A model generated the notes under the pieces. It saw only the letters and a list, made by a program, of their open reading frames with translations, searched no databases and was not told the origin of the DNA. Position numbers and translations under genes: made by a program. Shown piece by piece: positions 1 to 13,083 of a stretch of DNA of 64,000 bases (position 1 is its first letter; each line of letters starts with the position of its first letter). This DNA is from Ehretia macrophylla (Eukaryota; Streptophyta; Magnoliopsida; Boraginales; Ehretiaceae): assembly GCA_037974665.1 (NCBI GenBank), contig CM075770.1, forward strand, positions 65,731,850-65,795,849, given 5' to 3'.

Positions 1-83
1 CATTGGGCCTTTTGAATGGGCCATCTCTTTGGGCTGGGACTATGAACGGTCAACACATAAAGGATTTGTGCACACAACATGTC

Positions 84-202
84 GGGTGCGATCATACCAG
101 CACTAATGCATCGGATCCCATCAGAACTCTGAAGTTAAGCGTGATTGGGCGAGAGTAGTACTAGGATGGGTGACCCCCTGAGAAGTCCTCATGTTGCACC
201 CC
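84..202 (+). rRNA. 5S rRNA gene 1
   Basis: Full length. Differences from the window consensus (gene numbering): C28T, C47T, C61A, G98A, G108A. C61A lies in the A box (nt 50-64), so internal promoter strength may be reduced. Confidence 0.95.
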
Positions 203-763
203 TCATTTTCAATTTTTTTTTGCCCCGGTTAGGGTTGCCAAGATACTTTATCCACCACATTTCTGTTACCGAATCCCACGGCACCTTGGGCAAGATAACT
301 TCGCTTCACGTAGAGGTTGGGCCCGCAAACCGAGGGTGTGGGGCTTGTGACTAGGTCTCCGTCGCTCCAGTGCCCATAACTTTTAATCCATAAGGAGTTA
401 CGCGGCGCACAGCATACCGTTGGAAATCTCTCCCAGAGCTCTATGGCGGGCGCCGCAAGCCTGCTCGGCCGCGCCTATTTTTGGAGCCCAAAATTGAACG
501 TTTCATCAGTTTTGGGTCACTTTTCTTCTTTTGCTATGTTTTTCCGTCCCAAATCGTAACTCGTCAGTTGTTAAAAGGACGACAACCTAACTCACGGGAT
601 ATTACAGGGCCCTACAATGCATCGATATCATGTCTTGCGAGGATGCTGCGTTGTTATAGCGGATCGGTTGTCGTTAAGCCCATTGGGCCTTTTGAATTGG
701 TCATCTCTCTAGGCTGGGACTGTGAGCTGTCAACAAATAAAGGATTTGTGCCCATAACATGAT

Positions 764-882
764 GGGTGTGATCATACCAGCAGTAATGCACCGGATCCCA
801 TTAGAACTCCGAAGTTAAGCGAGCTTGGGCGAGAGCAGTACTAGGATGGGTGACACCCTGGGAAGTTCTCGTATTGCACCCC
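764..882 (+). rRNA. 5S rRNA gene 2
   Basis: Full length, eight differences: C6T, C20G, C39T, T59A, T73C, C92A, C104T, G110A. T59A is in the A box and C92A in the C box (nt 80-97). Confidence 0.94.
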
Positions 883-1441
883 CTTTTCAATTTTTTTTGC
901 CCCGGTTAGGGATGCCAAGATACTTTATCCTCCACATTTCATTTACCGAATCCCACGACACCTTGGGCAAGACAACTTCGCTTCACGTAGAGGTTGGGCA
1001 CGCAAACCGAGGGCGTGTGGCTTGTGACCAGTTCTCCATCGCTCCGGTGCCCATAACTTTTGATTTGTAAAGAGTTACGCAGAGCACAGCATACCGTTGG
1101 AAAGCTCTTCGAGAGCTCTAGGACGTGGCCATCAAGCCTGCTCGGCTGTGCCTGTTTTTGGAGCCCAAAATCGAACGTTTTCATCAGTTTCGGATCACTT
1201 TTCTACTTTTGCTCTGTTTTTCTATCCCGGATCGTACGTCGTGAGCTGTTAAAAGGACGAAAACCTAACTCGCGGGACATTAGAGGGCCCTACAACGTGT
1301 CAATATCGCACCTTGCGAGGATGCTGCGTTGTTGAAGCAGATGGGTTGTCGTTAAGCCCATTAGGCTTTTTGACTGGCCCATCTCTCTGGGTTGGGACTG
1401 TGAACGGTCACCACATAAAGGATTTGTGCCCACACCATGTC

Positions 1442-1560
1442 GGGTGCGATCATACCAGCACTAATGCATCGGATACCATCAGAACTCTGAAGTTAAGCAT
1501 GCTTGGGCGAGAGTAGCACTAGGATGGGTGACCCCCTAGGAAGTCCTCGTGTTGCACCCC
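1442..1560 (+). rRNA. 5S rRNA gene 3
   Basis: Full length, six differences: C28T, C34A, C47T, G58A, T76C, G97A. C47T and G58A are CpG-type changes. Confidence 0.95.
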
Positions 1561-2120
1561 TCATTTTCAATTTTTTTTGCCCTAGTTTGGGTTGCCAAGA
1601 TACTTTATCCACCATATTTCTATTACCGAATCACACTGCACCTTGGGCAAGATTGCTTCGCTTCACGTTGAGGCTGGGCCTGCAAACCATGGGCGTAGGG
1701 CTTGTGACCAGGTCTCCGTCGCTCCGGTGCCCATAACTTTTGATCCGTAAAGAGTTACTTGGAGCACAGCATACCGTTGGAAAGCTCTCCGAGAGCTCTA
1801 GGACGGGGGCAGCAAACCTACTCAGCTGCGCCTGTTTTCGGAGCCCAAAATTGACATTTTCATCAGTTTCGGGCCATTTTTATTCTTTTGCTCTGTTTGT
1901 TCATCCTGGATAGTACGCTGTGAGCTGTTAAAAGGACGACAACCTAACTCGCTTGATATTGCAGGGCCCTACAACGCGTCGATATCACATCTTCCGAGAA
2001 TGCTGCATTGTTGAAGGAGATGGGTTGGCGGTAAGCCCAGTGGACCTTTTGAATGGGCCATCTCGCTGGGCTGGGATGGTGAACAGCCAACACATAAAGG
2101 ATTTGTGCCCACAACATGAC

Positions 2121-2238
2121 GAGGGCGATCATTCCAACACTAATGCACCGGATCCCATCGGAACTCCGAAGTTAAGCATGCTTGGGCAAGGTAGTACTAG
2201 GATGGGTGACCCTTTGGGAAGTCCTCGTGTTGCACCCC
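2121..2238 (+). rRNA. 5S rRNA gene 4
   Basis: One base short near nt 68-72, between the intermediate element and the C box. It also has changes at nt 2, 4, 13, 17, 40, 58, 94 and 95. The spacing change inside the internal promoter makes this a likely poor template. Confidence 0.9.
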
Positions 2239-2796
2239 CCATTTCAATTCTTTTTGCCTCGATTAGGGTTGCCAAGATACTTTATCCTCCACATTTCTAT
2301 TACCGAATCCCAGGGTACTTTGGGCAAGACAACTTCGTTTCAAGTAGAGGCTGGGCCTTCAAACCGAGGGCGTAGGGATAGTGACAAGGTCTCCGTCGCT
2401 CCGGTGCCCATAACTTTTGATCCGTATGGAGTTACGCGGTGCACAACATATCATTGTAAAGCTTTTCGAGACCTCTACGGCTGGGCAGCAAGCCTGCTCG
2501 ACTGCACACATTTTTGGAGCCCAAAATCAAACGTTTTAATTAGTTTCGGGCTACTTTTTTTCTTTTGCTCTATTTTTTCGTCCTGGATCGTATGTCGTGA
2601 GCTATTAAAAGGACAACAACCTAACTCGTGGGATATTATAGGGCCCTACAATGCGTCGATATCACGTCTTGCGAGGATATTGCGTTGTTGAAGTAGATGG
2701 GTTGTCGTTAAGCCATTGGGCCTTTTGAATGGGCCATCTCTCTGGGTTGGGACTGTGAACCGTTAACACATAAAGGATTTGCGTCCACAACATGAC

Positions 2797-2915
2797 GGGT
2801 GCGATCATACTAGAACAAATGCACCGGATCCCATCAGCTCTACGAAGTTAAGCGTGCTTGGGCTAGAGTAGTACTAGGATGGGTGACCCCCTGGGAAGTC
2901 CTCGTGTTGCATCCC
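2797..2915 (+). rRNA. 5S rRNA gene 5
   Basis: Full length, eight to nine differences, including a cluster at nt 42-46 (A42C, A43T, C46A) just before the A box, plus C15T, C18A, T21A, G68T and C116T. Confidence 0.93.
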
Positions 2916-3476
2916 CCCTTTTCAATTTTTTTTGCCACGGTTAGGGTTGCCAAGATACTTTATCCACCACATTTCTATTACCGAATCCCACTGCACCTTG
3001 GGCAAGACAACTTCGCTTCATGTAGAGGCTGGGCCCACAAACCGAGGGCGTAGGGCTTATGACCAGGTCTCCGTCGCTTCGGTGCCCATATCTTTTAATT
3101 TGTAAGGAGTTACGCGTCGCACAACATACCGTTGGAAAGCTCTTCGAGAGCTCTTCGATGGGGATAGCAAGCCTGATTAGCTGTGCCTCTTTTCGATGCC
3201 CCAAACCTATCGTTTTCAACAGTTTTGGGCCATTTTTCTTCTTTTGCTTTATTTTTTCATCCCGGATCGTACGTCGTGAGATGTTAAAAGGACGACAACA
3301 TAACTCGTGGGAAATTAGAGGGCCCTACAATGTGTCGATATCACGTCTTACATGCATGCTACGTTGTTGAAGCGGATGGGTTGTCGTTAAGCCCATTAGG
3401 CCTTTTGAATGGACCATCTCTCTAAGCTGGAATTGTGAACCATCAACACATAACGGATTTGTGCCCTCAACATGAC

Positions 3477-3595
3477 GGGTGCGATCTTACCAGCACTAAT
3501 GCACCGGATCCCATCAGAACTTTGAAGTTAAGCGTGCTTGGGCGAGAGTAGTATCAGGATGGGTGATCCCCTGGGGAGTCCTCGTGTTGCACCCC
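3477..3595 (+). rRNA. 5S rRNA gene 6
   Basis: Full length. It carries the CT-to-TC swap at nt 78-79 that marks it as the partner of the gene at 8893 in the eight-unit duplication. Other changes: A11T, C46T, C47T, C91T, A100G. Confidence 0.94.
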
Positions 3596-4153
3596 TCTTT
3601 TCAATTTTTTTTCCCCAGTTAGGCTTGCCAAGATGCTTTATCCACCAAATTTCTATTACCGAATCCCATGGCACCTTGGGCAAGACAACTTTATTTCTTG
3701 TAGAGGCTGGGCTCGTAAACCGGGAGCGTGGGGCTTGTGCCCATGTCTCCATCGTTCCGGTGCCCATAACTTTTGATCCATAAGGAGTTACCCGCGCACA
3801 GCATACCGTTGGAAAGCTCTTCGAGAGCTCTACGACAGAGGCAACAAGCTTGCTTGGCTGCACCCAATTTTGGAGGCCAAAATCGAACGTTTTCATCAGT
3901 TTTGGGCCACTTTTCTTCTTTTGCACTGTTTTTTCGTCTCGGATCGTACGTCGTGAGCTATTAAAAGTATGACAACCTAACTCGCTGGACATTAGAGGGC
4001 CCTACAATGCATCGATATCACGGATTGCGAGGATGCTAAGTTGTTGAAGTGGATGGGTTGTTATTAAGCCCATTGGGCTTTTTGAATAGGCCATCTCTTT
4101 GGGATGGGACTGTGAACCGTCAACACATAAAGGAATTGTGCCTCCAACATGAC

Positions 4154-4272
4154 GGGTGCGATCATACCAGCACTAATGCACCGGATCCCATCAGGATTAT
4201 GAAGTTAAGCGTGCTTGGGCGGGAGTAGTACTAGGGTGGGTGACCCCCTAGGAAGTCTTCGTGTTGCACCCC
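4154..4272 (+). rRNA. 5S rRNA gene 7
   Basis: Full length, eight differences: A42G, C44T, C46A, C47T, A69G, A83G, G97A, C105T. A42G and the upstream CCTCCAAC are shared with the gene at 9571. Confidence 0.94.
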
Positions 4273-4832
4273 CCATTTTCAATTTTTTTTACCCCAGTTA
4301 GGGTTGGCTAGATACTTTATCCACCACATTTCTATTACCGAATCCCACGGCACCTTGGGCAAGAAAACTTTGCTCCACGCAAGGGCTAGGCCCGCAAACC
4401 GAGGGCATGGGGCTTGTGACCAGGTCTCCGTCGCTCCGTTGCCCATATATTTTGATCTGTAAGGAGTTACGCAACGCATAACATACTGTTGGAAAGCTCT
4501 CCGAGAGCTCTATGATGGGGGCAGCAAGCCTGCTCGGCTGCGCCAGTTTTCAAAGGCCAAAATCGAACGTTTTCATCAGTTTGGGGCACTTTTATTCATT
4601 TGCGCTATTTTTCCTTCCCGGATCGTACGTCGTGAGCCGCGAAAATGACGACAACCTAACTTGCTGGATATTACATGGCACTACAACCTGATGACATCAC
4701 GTCTTACGAGGATGCTGCGTTGTTAAAGCGGATGGGTTGTCGTTAAGCCCACTAGGCCTTTTGAAAGGGCCATCTCTCAGGGTTGGGACTGTGAACCATC
4801 AACACATAAAGGATTTGTGCCCTCAACATGAC

Positions 4833-4951
4833 GGGTGGAATCATACAAGCACTAATGCACCGGATCCCATCATAACTCCGAAGTTAAGCATGCTTGGGCG
4901 AGAGTAGTACTAGGATGGGTGACCCCTTGGGAAGTCCTCGTGTTGCACCCC
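4833..4951 (+). rRNA. 5S rRNA gene 8
   Basis: Full length: C6G, G7A, C15A, G41T, G58A, C95T. The GGAATC start and G41T are shared with the gene at 10250. Confidence 0.95.
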
Positions 4952-5507
4952 CGTTTTCAATTTTTTTGCCCCGGTTAGGGTTGCCAAGATACTATATCTA
5001 GCACATGTCTATTACCGATCCCACGGCCCCTTGGGCAAGACAACTTCGCTTCACGTAGAGGCTGGGCCAGCAAACCGAGGGCATAGGGCTTGTGACCAGG
5101 TCTCCGTCGCTCTGGTGCCCATAACTTTTGATCCATAAGGAGTTATGCGGCGCACATCATACCGATTAAAGATCTCCAAGAGCTCTACGATGGGGGAAGC
5201 AAGCCTGCTCGGCTGCGCCCGTTTTTAGAGCCCAAAATCGAACGTTTTCCTCAGTTTTGGGCACTTTTCTTCCTTCGTTCTATTTTTTCATCCGAGATCG
5301 TACATCATCAGTTGTTAAAAGGATGACAACCTATCTCGCGGGACATTAGAGTTCCCTGCAATGCGTCGATATGACGTCTTGCAAGGATATTGCATTGTTA
5401 AAGCAGATGGGTTGTCGTTAAACCCATTGGGACTTTTGAATAGGCCATCTCTCTGGGGTGGGACTGTGAACCATCAACACATAAAGGATTTGTGCCCACA
5501 ACATGAC

Positions 5508-5628
5508 GGGTGTGATCATACCACCACTAATGCACCAGATCCCATCAGAACTCTGAAAATAAGCGTGCTTGGGCGAGAGTATTACTAGAGGATAGGTGAC
5601 CCCCTGGGAAGTCCTCGGGTTGTACCCC
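5508..5628 (+). rRNA. 5S rRNA gene 9
   Basis: Two bases are inserted in the C box (ACTAGAGGAT), with about ten substitutions including G51A and T52A in the A box. It is probably inactive as a template, though full length. Confidence 0.9.
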
Positions 5629-6189
5629 CCCTTTTCAATTTTTTTTAGCCCAGTTAGGGTTGCCAAGATACTTTATCCACCACATTTCTATTACTGAATC
5701 CCATGGCACCTTGGGCAAGACAACTTCGCTTCACATAGAGGCTGGGCCCGTAAACCGAGGGTGTGAGGCTTTTGACCATGTCTCCGGCGATCCCGTGCCC
5801 ATAACTTTTACTGCCTAAGCAGTTAGGCGACGAACAGCATACAGTTGGAAAGCTCTCCTAGAGCTCTACGACGGGGGCAATAAGCCTGCTCAGCTCCGGC
5901 TATTTTTGGAGCCTAAAATCGAACATTTTCTTCAGTTACGCACTATTTTTCTTCTTTTGCTCTATTTTTTTGTCCAGTATCGTACGTCGTGAGCTCTTAA
6001 AATGATGACAACCTAACTCACGGGATATTACAGGGCCCTACAACGCATCGATATCACGTCTTGCGAGAATGCCGCGTTGTTAAAGCAGATAGGTTGTCGT
6101 TCAGCCCATTAGGCTTTTTGAATGGGCCATCTCTCTGGGCTGGGACTGTGAACACTCAACACATAAAGGATTTGTGCCCACAATATGAC

Positions 6190-6308
6190 GGGTGTGATCA
6201 TACAAGCACTAATGCACCGGATCCCATCAGAACTCCGAAGTTAAGCGCGCTTGGGCGAGAGTAGTACTAGGATGGGTGACCCCCTAGGAAGTCCTCATTT
6301 TGTACCCC
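6190..6308 (+). rRNA. 5S rRNA gene 10
   Basis: Full length: C6T, C15A, T59C, G97A, G108A, G110T, C114T. It is the partner of the gene at 11606. Confidence 0.95.
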
Positions 6309-6869
6309 CCATTTTCAATTTTTTTTGCCTCGGTTAGGGTTGCCAAGATACTTTATCCTCCACATTTCTATTACCCAATCCCACGGCACCTTGGGCAAGA
6401 CAACTTCGCTTCACGTAGAGGCAGGGCCCGCAAACCGAGGGCGTTGGACTTGTGACCAGGTCTATATCGCTTCGGTGCCCATAAATTTTAATCCGTAAGG
6501 AGTTACGCGGCGCACAACATATCGTTGAAAAGCTCTTCGAGAGCTCTACGACGGGGGCAACAAGACTTCTCGGCTGCGCCTATTTTCGGAGGCCAAAATC
6601 GAACAATTTCATCAGTTTCAGCCCACTTTCCTTCTTTTGCTTTGTTTTTTAGTCCCGGGTTGTACGTCGTGAGCTGTTAAAAGGACGACAACCTTACTCG
6701 CGAGATATTACATAGACCTACAACTCTTCGATATCACGTCTTACGAGGATGCTGCGTTGTTGAAGCGGATGGTTTGTCGTTAAGCCCATTGGGCCATTTG
6801 AATAGGCCATCTCTCTAGGCTGGGACTGTGAACCGTCAACACATAAAGGATTTATGCCCACCACATGAC

Positions 6870-6988
6870 GGGTGCGATAATACTAGCACTAATGCATCGG
6901 ATCCTATCAGAACTCCGAAGTTAAGCGTGCTTGGGTGAGCGTAGTACTAGGATGGGTGACCCCTTGGGAAGTCCTCGTGTTACACCAC
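6870..6988 (+). rRNA. 5S rRNA gene 11
   Basis: Full length, about nine differences: C10A, C15T, C28T, C36T, C67T, A71C, C95T, G113A, C118A. The last two weaken the terminal stem (helix I). Confidence 0.94.
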
Positions 6989-7548
6989 GCTTTTCAATTT
7001 TTTTTGCCCCGGTTAGGGTTGCCAAGATACTTTATCCACCACATTTCTATTACCGAATCCCACGGCACCTTGCGCAAGACAACTTCGCTTCACGTAGAGG
7101 TTGGGCCTGTAAACCGAGGGTGTAGGGCTTGTGACTAGGTCTCCGTCGCTCCGGTGCTCATAACTTTTGATCCGAAAGGAGTTACGTGGAGCACAGCATA
7201 ATGTTAGAAAGCTCTCCTAGAGCACTTCGATGGGGGTAGCAATCATGCTTAGCAGTGCCTATTTTCGGAGCCCAAAATCGAACGTTTTCATTAATTTCAG
7301 GTTATTTTTCTACTTTTGCTCTATTTTTCTATCCCGGATCGTACGTCATGAGCTGTTAAAAGGACGACAACCTAACTCGTGGGACATTAGAGGGCCCTAC
7401 AACGTGTCGATATCATGTCTTGTGAGGGTGCTGCGTTGTTGAAGTGGATGGGTTGTCGTTTAGCTCATTGGGCCTTTTGAATAAGCCATCTCTCTAGGCT
7501 GGGACTGTGAACCATCAACACATAAAGGATTTGTGCCCACAACAGGAC

Positions 7549-7667
7549 GGGTGCAATCATACCAGCATTAATGCATGGGACCCAGTCAGATCTCTGAAGT
7601 TAAGGGTGTTTGGGCGAGAGTAGTACTAGGATGGGTGACCCCCTGGGAAGTCCGCGTGTTACACCCC
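7549..7667 (+). rRNA. 5S rRNA gene 12
   Basis: Full length but strongly diverged, about 13 differences, including G7A, C28T, C29G, T33C, C36A, A37G, C57G, C61T and G113A. Confidence 0.92.
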
Positions 7668-8215
7668 TCTTTTTCAATTTTTTTTGCCCGGTTAGGGTTG
7701 CCAAGATACTTTATCCACCACATTTCTATAACCGAATCCAACGGTACCTTGGGCAAGACAACTTCGCTTAACGTAGAGGCTGGGCCCGTAAACCGAGGGC
7801 GTGGGGCTTGTGACCAGGTCTCTGTCACTCCGATGCACATAACTTTTAATCCGTATAGAGTTACGCGGTGCACAGCATACTGTTGAAAAGCTCTTCGAGA
7901 GCTCTACGACGAGGGCAACAAACCTGTACAGCTGCGCCTATTTTCGGAGCCCAAAATCAAACATTTTCATCAGTTTCGGGCCATTTTCCTTCTTTACCTC
8001 TGTTTTTCAGTCTCGGATCATAAGTCGTGAGCTGTTCAAAGGACGACAACCTAACTCGCGGGATATTACACGGCCCTACAACTCTTTGATATCACTTCTC
8101 ACGAGGATATTGCTTTGTTGAAGCTCCTGGGTTGTCGTTAAGCCCAAATGGCCCATCTCTTTAGGCTGGGACTGTGAACCGTCAACACATAAAGGATTTG
8201 TGCCCTCCACATAAT

Positions 8216-8334
8216 GGATGCGATCATACTAGTACTAATGCACCAGATCCCATCAGAACTCCGAAGTTAAGTGTGCTTGGGCGAGAGTAGTACTAGGATG
8301 GGTGAACCCTTGGGAAGTCCTCGTGTTGAATCCC
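8216..8334 (+). rRNA. 5S rRNA gene 13
   Basis: Full length, nine differences: G3A, C15T, C18T, G30A, C57T, C91A, C95T, C114A, C116T. The unit before it is short (667 bp) because its spacer has lost about 12 bp near 8143. Confidence 0.94.
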
Positions 8335-8892
8335 CTTTCAATTTTTTTTGCCCCGGTTAGGGTTGCCAAGATACTTTATCCACCACATTTCTGTTATCAA
8401 ATCCCACGGCACCTTAGGCAAGACAACTTTGCTTCATGTAGAGGCTGGGCCCGCAAACTGAGGGCATAGGGCTTGTGACCAGGTCTCCGTCGTTTCGGTG
8501 CCCATATCTTTTGATCTGTAGGGAGTTACGCGTTGCACATCATATCGTACGAAAGCTTTTCGAGAGCTCTTCGACGGGGGCAGCAAGCCTGCTTAGCTGT
8601 ACCTGTTTTTGGAGCCCTAAATCAAACGTTTTCAACAGTTTCGAGCCATTTTTCTTCTTTTGCTCTATTTTTTCATCCCGAATTGTACGTCGTGAGCTGT
8701 TAAAAGGACGACAACCTAACTCCTGGAAAATTAGAGGGCCCTACAACGCGTCGATATCACGTCTTACAAGGATGTTGCGTTGTTGAAGCGAATAGGTTGT
8801 CGTTAAGCCTATTGGGCCTTTTAAATGGGCCATCTCTCTGAGCTGGGACTGTGAACCGTCAACACATAAGGGATTTATGCCCTTAACATGAT

Positions 8893-9011
8893 AGGTGTGA
8901 TCATACCAGCACTGATGCACCGGATCCCATCAGAACTCCGAAGTTAAGCGTGCTTGGGCGAGAGTAGCATCAGGATGGGTGACCCCTAGGGAAGTCCTCG
9001 TGTTGCACCCC
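8893..9011 (+). rRNA. 5S rRNA gene 14
   Basis: Full length: G1A, C6T, A22G, T76C, C78T, T79C, C95T, T96A. The first transcribed base is A rather than G. Confidence 0.94.
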
Positions 9012-9570
9012 CCTTTTCATTTTTTTTGCCCCGGTTAGGGTAGCCAAAATACTTTATCCACCACATTTTTATTACCGAATCCCACGGCACCTCGGGCAAG
9101 ACAACTTCGCTTCACGTAGAGACAGGGGCTGCAAACCGAAGGCGTAGGGCTTGTGACCAGGTCTCTGTCGCTCCAATGCCCATAACTTTTGATCTGTAAG
9201 GAGTTACGCGGCGCACAACATACCGTTGGAAAGCTCTCCGAGAGCTCTACGACGAGTACAGCAAGCCTACTCGGCTGCATCCATTTTTGGAGCCCAAAAT
9301 CGAATGCTTTCATCAATTTCGGGACATTTTTCTTCTTTTCCGCTGTTTTTTCATCCCGGATCGTACGTCGTGAGCAGTTAAAGGGACGACAACCTAACTC
9401 GCGGGACATTAGAGGGCCCTACAATGCGTCGATATCACGTCTTGTGAGGATGTTGAGTTGTTGAAGTGGATGGGTTGTTGTTAAGCCTATTGGGCTTTTT
9501 GAATAGGCCATCTCTCTGGGATGGGATTGTGAACCATCAACACATAAAGGAATTGTGCCTCCAACATGAC

Positions 9571-9689
9571 GGGTGCGATCATACCAGCACTAATGCACCG
9601 GATCCCATCAGGACTCTGAAGTTAAGTGTGCTTGGGCGAGAGTAGTACTAGTATGGGTGACCCCGTGGGAAGTCCTCGTGTTGCACCCC
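9571..9689 (+). rRNA. 5S rRNA gene 15
   Basis: Full length, five differences: A42G, C47T, C57T, G82T, C95G. Confidence 0.95.
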
Positions 9690-10249
9690 CCCTTTTCAAT
9701 TTGTTTTACCCGGTTAGGGTTGCCAAGATACTTTATCCACCATATTTCTATTACCGAATCCCACGGCACCTTGGGCAAGACAACTTTGCTTCACGTAGAG
9801 GCTGGGACGGCAAACCGACGGCGTGGGGCTTGTGACCACGTCTCGCTCGTCCTAGTGCCCATTACTTTTAATCCGTAAGGAGTTACGTGACGCACAACAT
9901 ACCGTTGGAAAGCTCTCCGGGAGCTCTTCGACAGGGGTAGCAAGCCTGCTCAGCTGCGCCTATTTTTGAAAACAAAATTTAATGTTTTCATCAGTTTCAG
10001 GCCACTTTTTTATCTTTTACTCTAATTTTCCATCCCGGATCGTACGTCGTGTGCTGTTAAAAGGATGACAACCTAACTTGCTAGATATTACAGGGCCCTA
10101 CAACCCGACGACATCACGCCTTACGAGGATGCTGCATTGTTAAAGCGGATGGGTTGTCGTTAATCCCACTGGGCCTTTTGAAAGGGCCATCTCTTAGGGC
10201 TGGGACTGTGAACCGTTAACATGTAAAGGATTTGTGCCCTTAACATGTC

Positions 10250-10368
10250 GGGTGGAATCATACAAGCACTAATGCACAAGATCCCATCATAACTCTGAAG
10301 TTAAACGTGCTTGGGCGAGAGTAGGACTAGGAAGGGTGTCCCCTGGGGAAGTCCTCGCGTGGCACCCC
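10250..10368 (+). rRNA. 5S rRNA gene 16
   Basis: Among the most diverged full-length copies, about 15 differences, including C29A, G30A, G56A in the A box, T84A, A90T, C95T and T96G in the C box, and T112G. Confidence 0.92.
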
Positions 10369-10925
10369 CCCTTTCAATTTTTTTTGCCCCAGTTAGCCTT
10401 GCCAAAATGCTTTATCCATCACATTTCTATTCCGAATCCCACGGCACCTTGAGCAAGACAACTTCGCTTCACGTAGAGGCTGGGCCCTCAAACCGTTGGT
10501 GTAGGGCTTGTGACCAGGTCTCCGTCCCTTCGGTGCCCATAACTTTTGAAATGTAAGGAGTTACGCGGCGCACAACATACCGTTGAAAGATCTCCAAGAG
10601 CTCTACGAGGGGGGAAGCAAGCCTGCTCGACTGCACCCGTTTTTAGAGCCCAAAATCAAACGTTTTCCTCAGTTTTGTGGACTTTTCTTCCTTTGCTATG
10701 TTTTTTCATCCCTGATCGTACGTCGTCAGTTGTTAAAAGGACGACAACCTATCTCGCGGGACATTAGAGGTCCCTACAATGAGTCGATATCTCATCTTGC
10801 AAGGATATTGCGTTGTTAAAGTGGATGGGTTGTCGTTAAGACAATTGGCCCTTTTGAATAGGCTATCTCTCTGGGGTGGGACTGTGAACCGTCAACACAT
10901 AAAGGATTTGTGCCCACAACATGAC

Positions 10926-11044
10926 GGGTGTGATCATACCAGCACTAATGCATCGGATCACATTAGAACTCTGAAATTAAGCGTGCTTAGGTGAGAATAT
11001 TACTAGGATGGGTGACCCACTGGGAAGTCCTCGTGTTGTACCCC
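10926..11044 (+). rRNA. 5S rRNA gene 17
   Basis: Full length, 12 differences: C6T, C28T, C35A, C39T, C47T, G51A, G65A, C67T, G72A, G75T, C94A, C114T. Confidence 0.93.
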
Positions 11045-11605
11045 CCATTTTCAGTTTTTTTTAGCCCGGTTAGGGTTGCCAAGATACTTTATCCACCACA
11101 TTTCTATTACTGAATCCCATGGCACCTTGGGCAAGACAACTTCGCTTCACGTAGAGGCTGGGCCCGCAAACCGAGGGCGTGGGGCTTGTGACCATGTCTC
11201 CGTCGATCTGGTGCCCATAACTTTTAATCCGTAAGCAGTTACGCGACGCACAGCATACCGTTGGAAAGCTCTCCTAGAGCTCTACGACAGGGGCAATAAG
11301 CCTGCTCGGCTCCGGCTATTTTTGGAGCCAAAAATCGAACATTTTCTTCGGTTTCGCGCTATTTTTCTTCTTTTGCTCTATTTTTTTGTCCCGTATCATA
11401 CGTCGTGAGCTCTTAAAAGGACGACAACCTAACTCGCGGGTTATTACAGGGCCTTACAACGCGTCGATATCACGTCTTGCGAGAATGCTACGTTGTTGAA
11501 GCAGATGGGTTGTCATTAAGCCCATTAGGCCTTTTGAATGGGCCATCTCTCTGGGCTAGGACTGTGAACGCTCAACACATAAAGGATTTGTGCCGACAAT
11601 ATGAC

Positions 11606-11724
11606 GGGTGCGATCATACAAGCACTAATACACCGGATCCCATCAGAACTCCGAAGTTAAGCATGCTTGGGCTAGAGTAGTACTATGATGGGTGACCCCC
11701 TAGGAAGTCCTCATGTTGCACCCC
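11606..11724 (+). rRNA. 5S rRNA gene 18
   Basis: Full length: C15A, G25A, G58A, G68T, G81T, G97A, G108A. Confidence 0.95.
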
Positions 11725-12285
11725 CCTTTTTCAATTTTTTTTGCCCCGGTTAGGGTTGCTAAGATACTTTATCCTCCACATTTCTATTACCGAATCCCAC
11801 GGTACCTTGGGCAAGACAACTTCACTTCACGTAGAGGCTGGGCCCGCAAATTGAGGGCGTAGGACTTGTGACCAAGTCTCTATCGCTCCGGTACCCATAA
11901 CTTTTGATCGGCAAGGAGCTACGTGGCGCACATCATATCGTTAAAAAGCTCTTCGAGAGCTCTACGACGGGGGTAACAAGCCTGTTCAGCTACGCCTATT
12001 TTTGGAGCCCAAAATCAAACAATTTCATTAGTTTCGGGCCACTTTCCTTCCTTTGCTCTGTTTTTGGGTCCCAGATTGTACGTTGTGAGTTATTAAAAGG
12101 ACGACAACCCAACTCGCAGGATATTACATGGACCTACAACTCTTCGATATCACGTCTTACGAGGATGCTGTGTTGTTGAAGCGGATGGTTTGTCGTTAAG
12201 CCCATTGGGCCATTTGAATGGGCCATCTCTCTGGGCTGGGACTATGAACCGTCAACACATAAAGGATTTGTGCCCTCCACAGGAC

Positions 12286-12404
12286 GGGTGCGATCATACC
12301 AGCACTAATGCATCGGATCCCATCAGAACTCTACAGTTAAGCATGCTTGGGCGAGAGTAGTACTAGGATGAGAGACCCCCTGGGAAATCCTCGTGATGCA
12401 CCCC
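12286..12404 (+). rRNA. 5S rRNA gene 19
   Basis: Full length. The C box reads GATGAGAGACC (G86A, T88A). Also C28T, C47T, G48A, A49C, G58A, G102A, T111A. Confidence 0.94.
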
Positions 12405-12964
12405 CCTTTTCAATTTTTTTTGCCCCGGTTAGGGTTGCCAAGATATTTTATCCACCACATTTCTATTACCGAATCCCACGCCACATTGGGCAAGACAACT
12501 TCGCTTCACATCGAGGTTGGGCCAGCAAACCGAGGCCGTAGGGCTTGTCACTAGGTCTCCGTCGCTCCGGTGCCCATAACCTTTGATCCGTAAGGAGTTA
12601 TGCGGCGCACAGCATACCGTTGGAAAGCTCTCCTAGAGCACTTCGACGGGGGAAGGAATCATGCATAGTTGTGCCTGTTTTCGGAGCCCAAAATCGAACG
12701 TTTTCATCAGTTTCGGGCTATTTTTCTTCTTTTCCTCTATTTTTTCATCCCGGATCGTACGTCGTGAGCTGTTAAACGGATGATAGCCTAACTCGCGGGA
12801 CATCAGAGGGCCCTACAAAGTGTCAATATCACGTCCTGTGAGGATGCTGCGTTGTTGAAATAGATAGGTTGTCGTTTAGCCCATTGGGCCTTTTGAATGG
12901 GCCATCTCTCTGGGCTGGGACTGTGAACCATCAACACATAAAGGATTTGTGCCCACAACAGGAC

Positions 12965-13083
12965 GGGTGCAATCATACCAGCACTAATGCATCGGATCCA
13001 ATCGAAACTCTGAAGTTAAGCGTGTTTGGGCGAGAGTAGTACTAGGATGGGTGACCCCCTGGGAAGTCCTCGTGTTACACCCC
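12965..13083 (+). rRNA. 5S rRNA gene 20
   Basis: Full length: G7A, C28T, C36A, A40G, G41A, C47T, C61T, G113A. C28T plus C36A are shared with the gene at 14324, two units on. Confidence 0.95.

Larger units (their letters stand above)
2950..8370 (+). repeat. Eight-unit higher-order repeat, copy A
   Basis: Units here match those about 5,417 bp further on by shared rare variants, not only by the general 5S consensus. Examples are the TATCAGG variant of the C box (gene at 3477 against 8893), GGTGGAATC at the gene start (4833 against 10250), the CTCTGGGGTGGG spacer variant (5450 against 10868), and CACTTCGA in the spacer (7224 against 12639). The boundaries are approximate, good to about 150 bp. 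Confidence 0.8.

Noticed and set aside
2182-2691. Open frame of 169 codons, and many similar 60-150 codon frames through the array
   Set aside because: They begin inside 5S genes or spacers and recur in every unit in more than one frame and on both strands, with frequent interruptions between units. They reflect the repeat, not protein coding.
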